Positions 29,110 through 40,932 of a stretch of 64,000 nt of DNA are shown piece by piece. The stretch's first letter is position 1. Every line of letters begins with the position of its first letter. The stretch is taken from contig JAYKKR010000003.1 of NCBI GenBank assembly GCA_036971615.1, positions 558,001-622,000 on the forward strand, given 5' to 3'. The translations under genes and the position numbers were made by a program. The stretch is from Amyloporia xantha (taxonomy: Eukaryota > Basidiomycota > Agaricomycetes > Polyporales > Adustoporiaceae). The notes beneath the pieces are model-generated. The model saw only the letters and a program-made list of their open reading frames with translations, did no database searches and was not told the origin of the DNA.

Positions 29110-30776
29110 GACGTATCGCTAGAAGTCTCTGATAAAATAATAGAAGACCTGAGACCCGAGAATATAGAATATTGGGAAAGATGCATTCGAATAAATGTCT
29201 GGAGTTACTTTATACCACTCACGAATTGTCCTGACACCCGAGTTTCCCTTGCGAATACGTCTCATTCACCGGTGCACGATGTGCACATTGCTTACACATA
29301 CATAGCTTGTGCCTGCGGATGTTCGTATGCAGCTCTCGGCAAGGCCGTTGACGCGCCCATCCGAGAGCCCGCAATGTAGAATCTCCTGATTGCTGTGTAC
29401 GAGCACAGGTAGCGCTGATGGAAACATGATTTGCCTTACGACACAGGTAATACAGCAGGAAGTCTTTGAACATCGCGACCATGAATGCGGACTATATTTG
29501 TATTTGAAAAAGCCACTAAGGGTTGCATCGCAGTCAAAGATAATACAGTGAACTAACGTTCACATGCTGTTCATGCCGCCTTGGGTGTGACCAGCCGGAG
29601 GGGTTAAGAAACGAAGTATACGGGTGAAGCGGCGCCGTTTGCTGCCAGTCGGATCGACCACAGTCTTTGACGCCGATGGCCGCCCAGGCTGGATCAACAC
29701 CCAAATTTAGAAGGTATGCGGCTACGAGCGGTGTGATGACAACTTGTGCATCTGCCGTTCATACTAATTCCCTCGTTCTGTATCTGACTTGGCGGCACTT
29801 GAAGAGCTTGTTTATTTTGTGTATGACGTGTTCATCACTAGTATTGACGGGCTTAGGAGTTGTCGCCTTCCAAATCACTCGGACCGCGCATATCATGCCA
29901 ATGGCTCAAGGTGACGACAATGATCATTGTTCCTCTTCCCTGAGTTTTCCTATCTGCTTGCTATTTGGACCGATAACATTGGTGCTTCGTAGTCTTGTGG
30001 CTACTCATCTCGGCTGATTTTACCGCGACCAATCTTGCGCAGGTCGACCAGACCCGGCGCCGCCCCACCTGCAGATCCGTGAACATATTGCCGTGGTCCT
30101 CAGGAACGCGCCAAAGGGCATCATCGTCCCCGGATAATATAGCAGCGTATGAGACCGATTGAAGAACCTCGAAACTTTGTAGTTCGGCTAGTACGGACGA
30201 GACGAAATGGAGAAGGTTTTCGCTCTGTCAAATCCGACTCGGATAGTGCTTACTGATTTACGCTAAGGCCGCTCACTGTACATAAGCACCTCCTGAAAAT
30301 CCCGCTGACTATCCAGCAAATTATCTTGATTTGGATTATATTTCCAAGGACACCCAGCAACAGTCGTGCCCTTTCTGGATTTAATCGACAGCTTCAGGCT
30401 GGTAATCAGCATCATCGCATTTGGCCATAGCTTACCGATATCGACTCGGAACTGCACATTATTCGAGAAATACATAACGGGACTCAAACACTATGAAGAT
30501 GTTGGAGAGTCCAACCGGTATACGCGTGGTGAATATTAATCGCCAGGTAGACTTTTGAACGAGACGAGCATTCGAACGTGATTGGTCTGACACACATAAT
30601 TTGCTTTAGCTCGATCAGAATCCGTGTATAAATCACGCAACTACCCTCGTACAGATGTGTCAATATGTGACAGAGCGCCCTGTCAGGCCCCACAACTAGT
30701 CCGAAACAACACCCAGACGCCCCGCACAGTACCACGCTCATCCGAATTCAGTCGCTTCTCAGAGCCAAATGAGATC
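29110..30776. other. Intergenic region with one hydrophobic ORF
   Basis: No gene can be supported. A plus-strand frame at 29667-30017 (116 codons) encodes one clear hydrophobic stretch (FILCMTCSSLVLTGLGVVAF) after a basic segment. It may be a leftover exon of a membrane protein, but it has no partner exons that I can join. The part near 30260-30490 resembles the 3' flank of the second P450 unit. Confidence 0.4.
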
Positions 30777-33042
30777 CTAAACCTGTCGCTTCCGGAACAT
30801 CACCTCCATCTTCCAGCCATTCTGAGGCAACACACCCTCATGCTCCGCCTTAACATCGTACTCCATAACCAGATGCGCGAACATCGCCTTGATCTCGTTC
30901 GTCGCGAAGAACCTGCCCGGGCTGAAGACAATAGCGCGGATTGGGACCTTATCAGTCAAGTACTAAGTATTCGTCGCAAAAGGCGCTTACCAAGCATGCT
31001 TGCCGTGCCCGAACAGCAGCCACTCAAGGCTCGTGCTGACCATGCTCTGCTGCTCCTTCGTCTCCTCCCGCAGATCCGAGAAACGGAAAGGCCGGAACTC
31101 GTGGCCTCGCGGATAGATGCCGTCGTCAGTGTGGATGCCGCGCATTGGTGCGGAGACGGTGCTGCCTTTGGGAATGAACGTCCCGTCAGAGAAGGTGAAG
31201 TCGCTCAGTGCCCTTCGACTCATCGCGGCTACGTGGGAGTGACATGAGACAAATCGACTTGACGTAGATATTAGAAAGACACTCACTCGCGCCGAGGCCG
31301 GTCACTCTCTGTGATTCCCTGATAAAACTGTCTACCTTGTGCATCTTCCCCATGGCATCCTTCTGCCAACCGTGCTCTCGGATCACCATCTCTATCTCTT
31401 CCCGCAGCGGCTCAATGTATTCCGGGTAAGCGGCGAGAAAACGGAGCGCATTTGTGAAAGTCTGGTGTTATGAAAACAATCCCAAATATGGCATAGTGAA
31501 TATCAGGAGGAACGACGGGAATCAATCAAATGAACACGGAAAGTAAAAGAAAGGAAACTGACTATGGAGGACGTATGGATGGCTGCCATATTTATCGTTA
31601 GGACACGCATGACCAATGCCCGCACTGTGCGCTGTTTGTCATTGGGAGCTGTCTCCATCATCCATTGCAGCATATCGTTCTAGAAAGAGCGTGAAGCGGC
31701 GTCAGGTTCACAATGCCGACCTCAGTTGGACAGAATGAGAATGTCCGACAAGGAGAAGGACTCCGATAGCAGACACTGCCAAGATAGGGATATCCCATCC
31801 GAGTCCTAGTAAGACGCCACGCACCGGCCTTTCCAGCAAGTCACCCTTCTCCATTATACGACGACGCTCGAGTATGAGTGGTTCCAGATGTCTGATGCCT
31901 TGCTGGATGCTTTGCTCGACGTTGCTAACAAACAAGGCTACAATCCTGGAAGAACAGGTCAGTCCTACAGCCTCCGTCTGGTATAACTCCCGAAGTCAAA
32001 TGGTGTCGCAAATGGATTCCCGATACTCACGGCCTCAAAATTGCAGGAAACAGATTGATCAGGGACGCTTTCGTGAACACTTCGATTGTAAATCGCGTGT
32101 TGAGGTCGCAATAGTCCGGATCTCTGCCTGTAGGAGATCATGTCACCGAATGAGCAGCGCGCCTCCACTGCGAATCAACAACAAACATACATAAGGGCAG
32201 TCCAACGAACAAACGATTGCTGGCCCTACAGACGATTCGTGTGATAGGCCTCATTGCATTCATCTTCGTCCACTCTGCATTAGTAATTTCAGCACATCAC
32301 ATATTTTCGCCCCAGCCACGTAGGTTGATGAGCACACCTCCATCACGGGCGGGAATGTTGTCGGCGAACGCTGCAGCCAGCTCATCACGCAGTTCAGGGA
32401 ATAACGTGCTGAGATTGCGCGTTAACTGGGACCGGATGACGGAAATGTGGTAGGGGTCTTCACGAGTTTCCCGACCGAGGGTGTACTTGGTTTGAAGTTT
32501 CTAAAGTGACGGCGAAGACATCCATTAGGGTATCCCAATAGCATACTCACAAACTCTGGAAGACAAGGACATGGTACACCAGATACGCACCTCCTGAGTG
32601 GCTGTAACGAACGATAATTCATCATCCGGTGCCTTGTGCAGCTCTGCGATAAGGTTCGGATCGGAGACAACGACGTGCCAACGATAGAGTTCTGCAAATT
32701 TGAATACGCCCCCTTTATACTGTTCATCGGAAAGTCAGCTCATCCCGCTCAACAAAGACTTCTCGAATCTCGGGAGCCTACCTTTGCATATCCTTCCTCG
32801 ATGATATTTTGTTTCAAATTATTCCGCAGTGACTTCACAGCACCAAGGTACGAGAGAAACGGTACTGAGGAGCTTCCTACGGTCGGGATGGGGCTTAGCT
32901 GCGATGAGGTAGTATCAGTCGCTGTGGACGGCTAGGATCGCCCATGGAGGTGCTGGTATACCTTCAAAGTAATGCGGAGAGAACAGAAAGCTAAGTAGCA
33001 CACGCCGGCAATGAAGAGAATATAGATGTGTAGGCCGTCCAT
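30777..33042 (-). CDS. Cytochrome P450, intact copy A
   Basis: Membrane-anchored heme monooxygenase of a basidiomycete P450 family. Exons (descending): 33042-32962, 32931-32782, 32719-32591, 32500-32338, 32274-32191, 32127-32031, 31945-31825, 31679-31563, 31461-31287, 31228-30991, 30921-30777; 499 residues, phases close. It opens with one membrane helix (MDGLHIYILFIAGVCYLAF). The I-helix has MAAIHTSS, the K-helix RESQR (ExxR), the meander FRPFRF, and the heme loop FGHGKHACPGR with the ligand Cys split across the last intron. The only doubtful junction is between exons 3 and 4, where a tiny extra exon cannot be excluded. A TATATAAT-like stretch on the minus strand lies near 33215. Copies B (34453-36674) and C (38009-39965) follow upstream on the same strand. 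Substrate unknown. Confidence 0.88.
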
Positions 33043-34452
33043 CTTTGAACGGCACAGCGCGATTCAGTGGACGTTCGCTAATCGCTTCGACCCTCCTGTA
33101 ACTCTCCTTCACAAGAGCTGAAAACAGTTCCAGCCGCTGAACAGACTTTGTAGGTTGACTCAACAGGTTGGGGATCCGAGTATACAGGGTTGCCTCACAC
33201 GCTCTAGCAGTTATTATATACTTCCTTCTTCCGCAGTAAACGTCCACATCTTCGACGCTTCTAACAGTGGTGACATAATCCCGGCTAAGGGGAAGCTCGA
33301 AGTTTGATGCGATGCACATACTAAAAACACTGAAGACGAGGATAACGCCATGCGAGATATATCTGTCGGCGTAACTGGTCGTCCTGTCTGAGGAATGCTT
33401 CACGGCGGAAGAGTGCTTCTTCTACCGCCTCAACGAGTATAGCATGACAACTCTGACGAAGTCTTTTAGGCAGTCAACAAACGACAGTCGTAATTGGAAT
33501 CCCATCATGCGCAGTCCCTATAAGTAGCGTCCGTAAATCAATATCAAGCTGGCGCTCAACGCTCAGAACTTGAAGCGCTTAGGTTGAAAGGCGTAGGATT
33601 AAACCTCATATCGATCCCCCGTCCCGGATTCTGTACCATGAAGCAAAATCCCGCTGGTAGACTTCAAGAGTTCTCCCTCAGACACATCCGCCTACAGCCG
33701 TTGAATTGTGCATCTGAGCACCGAGTGCTGAGCGTCGATACAGACTGACAGAAGGAACGGGTCTCGGGCGCCTTGCCGATAGACATGCCGCGGAAGCCGA
33801 GTTGGCGAAGGGCCGGCCGCAGACATTCGATCCCGCGCCGCAGACATTCAATCCTGCGCCGCAGACACTGCCAGACAGTACTGCTGCGTAATGTTCTAAC
33901 ATTAACACGAGAATGCACGACGACCTCAAAACCTCTGAGGCCCAGGAAGTTGCAAGGGATATGTTCGCTCTAGTATGTCAGATGAAGCTGAACTTGTCAA
34001 TCAACTCACTACTTAATAGTACTTAGATCGAGTGGCCAGTAGAGGACCCTAAATCGTCAGCTTTACGATAGACCTTTACGATAGACCTTCGTTCGTGAAT
34101 CTCAAAGGAGATGCGCTTCCAGCTTTTGCCGAGTGTTGCTGTTACCGTTCTCATTTTGCGGCCAGATACGTACGTTTCTATTCAATGAATCTTCGATGCA
34201 CTCGCGTGAGCCGTCTCACACCCACGGTATTCAAAAAAATGATGACCCTCGCATGAGCATTGCCAACGCGTTTACACGAATATGGCAGTTTGTCGCACAG
34301 TTTCTATACACGGAACGCCATTATCAAATGAGCCGCTCACTTTACATTAAAAAAGGCAGGTGAAAATGTACTTCCTCAGACAAATATCTTAGCATGTGGC
34401 TATGACACTGCGATCACTTCAAGAAAAAGGTATCCGTACGTTGATAGAGGTC
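33043..34452. other. Spacer between P450 units A and B
   Basis: The first about 400 bp match the 5' flank of P450 B and must hold the promoter of copy A. The rest holds a 21-bp tandem repeat (33817-33872) and no gene. The spacer and P450 A together form a unit of about 3.7 kb that recurs with P450 B. Confidence 0.5.
33817..33872. repeat. 21-bp tandem repeat, about 2.7 units
   Basis: Two units at 33817-33837 and 33838-33858 differ at two bases; a partial third ends at 33872. Consensus begins CCGCAGACATTC. A diverged single unit occurs upstream of P450 C near 37850-37880, so it travelled with the P450 duplication. Confidence 0.7.
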
Positions 34453-36674
34453 CTAAAGCTGTCGCTTTCGGAACATCATTTCCATCTTGTCTCCAATCTG
34501 AAGCGGCGGCACTCCCTCATCCATCTTCACATCATAATCCATAATCAGATGTGCGAACATTGCCTTGATCTCGTTCGCCGCGAACAATCTGCCCGGGCTA
34601 AACACAATAGCGCGGATTGGGACCTTATCAGTCAAGTACTAAGTATCCGTCGCAAAAGGTGCTTACCAGGCATGCTTGCCGTGCCCAAATGGAAGCCACT
34701 CGATGCTCGTGCTGACCATGCCCTGCTGCTCCTTCGTCTGGTTGTGCAGATCTGAGAACCGGAATGGCTAGAACTCGTTGCCTCGAGGATAGATGCTGTC
34801 GTCGGTATGTATGCCACACATCGGGGTGGAGATAATAGTGCCTTTGGGGATGAACGTTCCGTTGGAGAAAGTAAAATCCCTAGCTGCCTTCCGAAGGATG
34901 GATGCTACGCGGGACCAGCGTGAGACGAATCAACTGAGTATAAAAGGACGCTTACTCTGGATGACGCCTCTCATTCTCTGTGATTCTCTGACGAAACTGT
35001 CTACCTTGTGCATCTTCCCTATTGCATCCTTGCTCCTACCATGCTCTCGGACCACCGTCTCTACCTCCTCTCTCAGCGGCCCAATGTATTCCGGGTAAGA
35101 AACGAGAAAACGGAGCGCATTCGTGAAAGTCTGGAGTTATAGAATAATCCCACAAACAGCATAGTGAACATTGGGAGGAACGACAAGAATCAATTACGTG
35201 AACACGAAAAGTAAAAGAAAGGAAACTGACTATGGAGGACGTATGGATGGATGCCATATTTATCGATAGGACACGCATGACTAATGCCCGCACTGTGCGC
35301 TGTTCATCATTTGGGGCTGTCTCCATCATCCATTGCAGTACATCGTTCTAGCAAGAGCACAAAGCGACGTGAGGTTCAAAAATTGACTTCAATTAGACGG
35401 AATCAGAGTAGCGGATTGGGGGGAGAAGCACTCCGATAGCAGACACGGGCAAGATAAAGATGTCCAGTTCTAGTGAGACACCACGCACCGGCCTATCCAG
35501 CAAGTCACCTTTCTCCGTTATATGACGACGCTCGAGTATGAGTGGTTCCAGATGTTTGATTCCTTGCTGGATGCTTTGCTCGACGTTACTAATAAATAAG
35601 GCCGCAACCCTGAAAAGACGGGGTCAGTCCTACAGCCTTCGTTTCATACGAATTCCCAGCACTCACGGCCTCAAAACTGCAGGAAACAAGTTGATCAGGA
35701 ACGCTTTCGTGAACACTTCGACTGTAAATTGCGTGTTGAGGTCACAATAGTCTGGATCTCTGCCTGTAGGAGATCGTATCAGCAGATGTGCACGATCAGC
35801 TCAATCAACCATCACGCCAAAGCCGTCAATCAACACTAGACATACATAAGGACAATCCAACGAACAACCGATTGCTGGCCCTACAGACGATTCGTGTTAT
35901 AGGCTTTACCGCGTCCATCTTCGTCCACTCTGCAACAGTAGTTTCAGCTCATTACATATTTCTGCCACAGTCACGTATGCTGATGAACACACCGCCTTCA
36001 CGGGTAGGGATGTTGTCGGAAAATGCTGCAGTCAGCTCATCACGCAGTTCAGGGAATAATGTGCTGAGATTGCGTGTCAACTGCGATCGGATGATAGAAT
36101 TGACGTATGGGTGCTCGCGAAATTCACGACCAAGGGTGAACTTGGATTGAATCAACTATCAATGGAAGTAAAGTAGTTCAATAGTATATTTGCACCATCT
36201 AGAACGAAAGGACATGCTATTCGAGATGCGTACCTCCTCAGTGACTAAGATGGCCAATAATGCATCATCCGGTGCCTTGTACAGCTCTGCGATAAGTTTC
36301 GGATCGGAGACGACGACGTGCCAACGATAGAGTTCTGCAAATTTGAACACGCACCTTCTGTACTGTACATAGGATAGTCAGCTCATCCCGCTCAACAAAG
36401 ACTTGTCGGGATCCTACCTTTGCATATCCTTCTTCGACGATGTCTTTCTGGTTACGCAGTGACTTTACGGCACTAATGTACGAGAGAAACGGTACAGAAG
36501 AGCCTCCTACGGTAGGGATGTGGCTTAGCTGTGATGAGGCATCAGTCAGGTCAGACGTCTCGAGATACATCCGTCCATCGAGGCGATGTGTACCTTCAAT
36601 GTCATGTAGATAGCGCGGAACGCAATGCAGCACGCGCCTGCGAGGAAGAGAGTACAGAGGTAGAGGGCGTCCAT
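34453..36674 (-). pseudogene. Cytochrome P450 copy B, single nonsense codon
   Basis: Tandem paralog of copy A with the same exon layout. The N-terminal anchor MDALYLCTLFLAGACC, the ExxR motif (RESQR), the I-helix (MASIHTSS) and the heme loop FGHGKHAC are all present. In exon 10 (34667-34904, the same length as in copy A) the codon after EF in the meander EFRPFRF is TAG at 34768-34770 (minus strand), before the heme loop. A product ending there lacks the heme ligand and would be inactive. I find no other break, so it is either a very young pseudogene or carries a sequencing error. Its splice sites are still good, and its promoter flank resembles that of copy A. Confidence 0.82.
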
Positions 36675-38008
36675 CCTTGAATGAGACAGCCTGGTCTACT
36701 GAACGTCTACTTCAAGTCCGCTGTGAGTCTCCTTCACACGAGGTGAAAAAAGAGTGTAAACAGCCGAATAGAGCGACTTTGTGGGTTGAACAGGCAGGAG
36801 ATGGGAGCAGAGCCACACACGCTTCAGAGTTATTATACCTCTTCTGCACACGGAACTGCCAGTGTCCACACATTCGACGCCTCTTGAATTGTTTGGCACA
36901 ATACGGGCAATGACACAACATAGAAGTTCGAGTGCCCGTACTAAAAATAGTGTACCGAACACGAGGGTGTATAGCGCCATGGGAGTTGACATTTTGAAAC
37001 ATGCAACTTGTCGCTCGGGTCGTTGGCAGACTATGTCAGGTGAGTGCCTAAGCGCTTATGCAGCCAACGGACGTTAGTCCGTGAATCAACATCACGCAGA
37101 CGCTCGGGAGAGATGTCAAGTTGAAATTCACCTTATCATGTAGCACGATATAGCACACTGACTCCGCGATCATACGTTTCAAGCAATGGAATATTGGAGT
37201 TTCTTCTTGGGTGAGGTTGGAGTCACCTGGAGATAACTTGAGGTACGTGGAGATAACCGGCTGAAGTCAGCCGTCGTTACTAGTAGTTGAAGTCTGTATC
37301 ATCTGCGAGATACCCGGAGGTCTATGATGATTTAGAGTCTGTGCTTTGTCTCCTGAATTGCTGCGGACGAATCGGATGTTAAAGCAGGTGACTTTATCAC
37401 CATTGTTTCCCGAGAGCGGTTCGGCGCAGAACTGATGGGACAGCTCGGTAGACTAGGCTTTTCTCGTTGCACTCGTCGAGGATCGGGATACCCGAAACGG
37501 ACAGGCCCGTGCAAGTCATCATGGCCCTCATCGACGGCGGCGCACCGCCTCGTGTGGATGAATGGAAACTTGCCATGCTGAACGAACCACGAGGTTAACA
37601 TTATACTTTTGGGTGTGTTGAAGGATTCCTCTGCAGCAAGCATTTCTGGTCTCCTTTCATGGAACAAAAGAACGCCTCCTGGTAGGCCTCGCGATCACTC
37701 TTCCATGCACGTAATGTTTCAAGATGGACAGAGCTGAGCGTCAATGAAACGAAGTAACGAGCCTCGTGCTCCTTATCGACGGGGCGACGCCCTACAGCTG
37801 GCAAACGCGCTGTGGCAACCGAGTTTGAGAAGAACCGAACATAGACATCCGATCCTGAGTGGCAGACATCACTGCACGTTGCAATACAAAATAACAGTAA
37901 AACGTACAATAATTTCGAAATGGCGCCTACGCACACTGTATAGGAAAACAACTGATTTTTTTGCCTCGACAGTGCTCGAAAGCCACCTCTTCAGCATCAA
38001 CTGAGATA
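36675..38008. other. Spacer between P450 units B and C
   Basis: The first about 330 bp correspond to the 5' flank of copy A and likely hold the copy B promoter. No gene further on. A block at 37680-37870 resembles the spacer around 33660-33870. Confidence 0.45.
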
Positions 38009-39965
38009 CTAAAGCTGTCGCTTCTGAAACATCACTTGCACCTTGCCGTCATTCTTGAGCCGCGGCACTTCACAGTTGTCCATCTTTACGTCAATTTCTA
38101 CGACCAGATCTGTGAAGGCTGCCTTGATTTTGTTCGTCGCAAAGAATCTGCCCCGGCCGAATAGCGCAAGCGTAGATAGAGAAATAATCAGCAAGACAGT
38201 TTTGAAATCCGATTGTCTCCAAATCGCTTACCAGGCATGCTTGCCATGCACAAATGGAAGCCATTCGACACTCGTGCTAACCATGCTCTATTGCTCTTTC
38301 GTCTCAACATGGAGTTCTGAGAACCGTAAAGGGCGGAAATCCCTGGCCTTCGGGTAGAGGCCGTCGTCGGTATGGAGATGACAGTGCCTTTAGGAATGAA
38401 CGTTTTATCAGAGAACGTGAAGGCCTTAGCTGATTTCCGGGAAATGTCGGCTGTGGAGAAATGGCGTAAGGGAGATCGACTGGGTCGGAAGGGGTGGATA
38501 GTTTCACTAAGGAATCGCAGAGACTCACGGGTCGAGGCGCGAGTAGGTACCTCGTACACTTCCCTACGACTTCCTTCTCCTAAGCATGTTCTTCCACGAC
38601 CATCTCGATCTCTTCCCGTAACGGCTGCAGGTAGTCCGGGTATGATGCCAGATAACTGAGTGCATTGCCAAACATATGCAATCATGGAGTAAGCAAGTAG
38701 ATATGATAGTGATTGGGCGCGTACGAGGACAATAAGTTACGCGAATACGTGAGGTGATCAAAATGAAACTGACTATGGAGGTGGTGTGGATGGCTGCCAT
38801 GTTCACGCACACGATGCGCTTAGATAATGCACGCATAGTGCGTCGCTTGTCATCAGGAGCCTCCACCAGCCATTGCAACATATCCGTCTAAGAAAAACAT
38901 GTGGGCTTGGAAGAGGTCAGCTGGTTGAATGGAGTTCCAAGCATCAGACTGAAAGAAAGGTATTATGGGGGCGCGGAGACTAGTAAGATGACGATGCAGC
39001 ATGCGGTTCTGGCGGGTTTCAGGTGTTTCATTCCTTGCTGAATGTTTTTGAGGACCCTTCTGCTGACAAAAAGCGGACAATCCTAGAAGCTCAGTTCAGT
39101 AACTTCCAGCGGAAATTTACCGATACTCACCGCTTTACAGGTTCTGGGAAAAGTTCTTCAGGAACACTTTCGCAAAGACTTCGGATGTGAATCAAGTATT
39201 GAGTGCACAGTATTCTGAATTTATATCTGCAGGGGACCATAAGGGCAAACAACCAAGCCACTGCGAGAGCCACACCATGCTATGCAGGATAGGAGCATAC
39301 ACAGCGGCATTCAACAGACAGTTTGAATGATAGCTTTAGTGGCATTCATCTTCGTCCAGTCTGCAGGAACGGTTTCAGTGTAGTCAAGTTATGTTCGCTA
39401 GAGTGGTGTGCCAAGGAATGCACGTCCAGCACGAGCACGAATCTCACCGGCGAATGCCCAATCAACAGGACGTGCAATTCTGGGAACAACGCGCTGATAT
39501 CACGCGTTAGCGTCGACCGGACGATACGACCGTGGTAGAGGTCTTCGCTAATTAGACGACCAATGGTGTACTGGTTTTGGAGTCACTAAGAATGGCGGCA
39601 AAGAGTTCCTCGGAGATGCTACGAATGTCCAAGCAGGCATTAGTGTAATCACAAAGAACATGGTAGCTGAGTCACCACGCCTCCTCGCTAGTCGAGGAGA
39701 ACGAGGATTTATCGTCTGATGACTTGTGCAACTCTCAGATGAGCTTGGGATCGGAAACAGTTGACATGCCAGCGATGGAGCTCAGCAAAATTGGATGTCC
39801 CTCCTTTATCCTGCACCTCATACGTTGAGCTTGTGCGTTCCCTAGACGACTGGAAAGCTTGCTTTGGCAAACCGTTCTTCAATGAAGTCTTATTTTCCGT
39901 CAAGCGACTTCACGATACCACAGTAGTAGGAGAGAAACGGCATAGAAGAGGCTCGTACGGTCACC
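38009..39965 (-). pseudogene. Cytochrome P450 copy C, decayed
   Basis: Third tandem copy, broken in several places. The C-terminal exon is close to that of copy A and ends at 38009. In the preceding exon an in-frame TAG stands at 38288-38290 (minus strand), the heme loop reads FVHGKHAC with Val for the first Gly, and about 20 bp near 38365-38385 are missing relative to copy A, shifting the frame. Pieces of the ExxR exon, the I-helix exon (MAAIHTTS), the middle exons and exon 2 can still be followed to about 39965. The first exon with the membrane anchor is not found. A P450 relic without function as a monooxygenase. Confidence 0.85.
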
Positions 39966-40932
39966 CTAAGTATAGGTCTGCTTCTGTCAATACGCGCCCC
40001 TCAGACCTGAGACCGTGTTCAGGCTTGCCGTGTGATCGCCGAGCGATGCCGGCCTGTCGCCGAGTGATCTCGTCGGCCGTACCACTATTTCGGTGCTACG
40101 AAGGCAACCCATTGAGCGCAATGCTCAGGGGATTGTCAGAACAGCATATTACGTGGGATCCTAGCATTATATTTTGACAGAATGCAAAAAGAACTGGGAG
40201 CAAAACGTATGTTAAGGACTGCTAGAATGGTATACAGTCAGAATATGCGGGCCTCCACTGATTCCTACCGTGATTCAAGGGAACCACAATAGCTCAAGCG
40301 ACCGGGGTCCGGGACGAGGAAGATGGGTCTTGTCTATCTTTCAGATAGTCTCCCGTAGGCAGACCTTAAATCGTGACCTTTGAGGGGGAGGGGAGGACGG
40401 CCACTCTATAGTCTTTCAGAAGAAGGTGAGGCCATTTTCTTTGACATTTGTCCCCCCTAACACCTTTAACGGGCTCTCAGTACCACGATACACCTGGGGA
40501 GCCCAGACCGCGCGAGATGGGGACGCATCGTGGTGAGTTGACGTAAGATACATATATTTGTAGAGAATTTACATCCAGTTCGGTATGCACATCTTACCGC
40601 ATGCGCAGCTGCGGAATAGATGTCAGAATATCTATGCATGTGTGAACACGTTCGAGGTCGATTACTTGACGGGCGGATTACACTACTTGCCTAGGCAAAA
40701 TCTAAATCGTTACCTTGGTCGGGATGCAGTGAGGGTGACAGTATTCCTTGGCAGTAGATATCTGTTCGGGATCATGTGATGACCGAGGCTAACGACGGCG
40801 ACTCTCCGACGAACAGCGACCGACCTCCTCCCTTGTCCGCTCTGCTCCTCCGCGAGCTCAACGTTTCTTTTCCCTTCCGTTCACTTCAACATCACACTCA
40901 TTTAAGGTCAACGTTAGCTTTCCAAGAACGCC
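39966..40932. other. Intergenic region before the membrane-protein gene
   Basis: No gene seen. A G-rich tract (about 40381-40400) lies in the middle. The last about 100 bp before 40933 are CT-rich and hold TTTCCAAG just before AACGCCATGG, so this is probably leader, perhaps with a leader intron. Confidence 0.4.

Noticed and set aside
29667..30017. Membrane protein gene
   Set aside because: One hydrophobic stretch only, no family motif and no joining exons; left as an unassigned frame.
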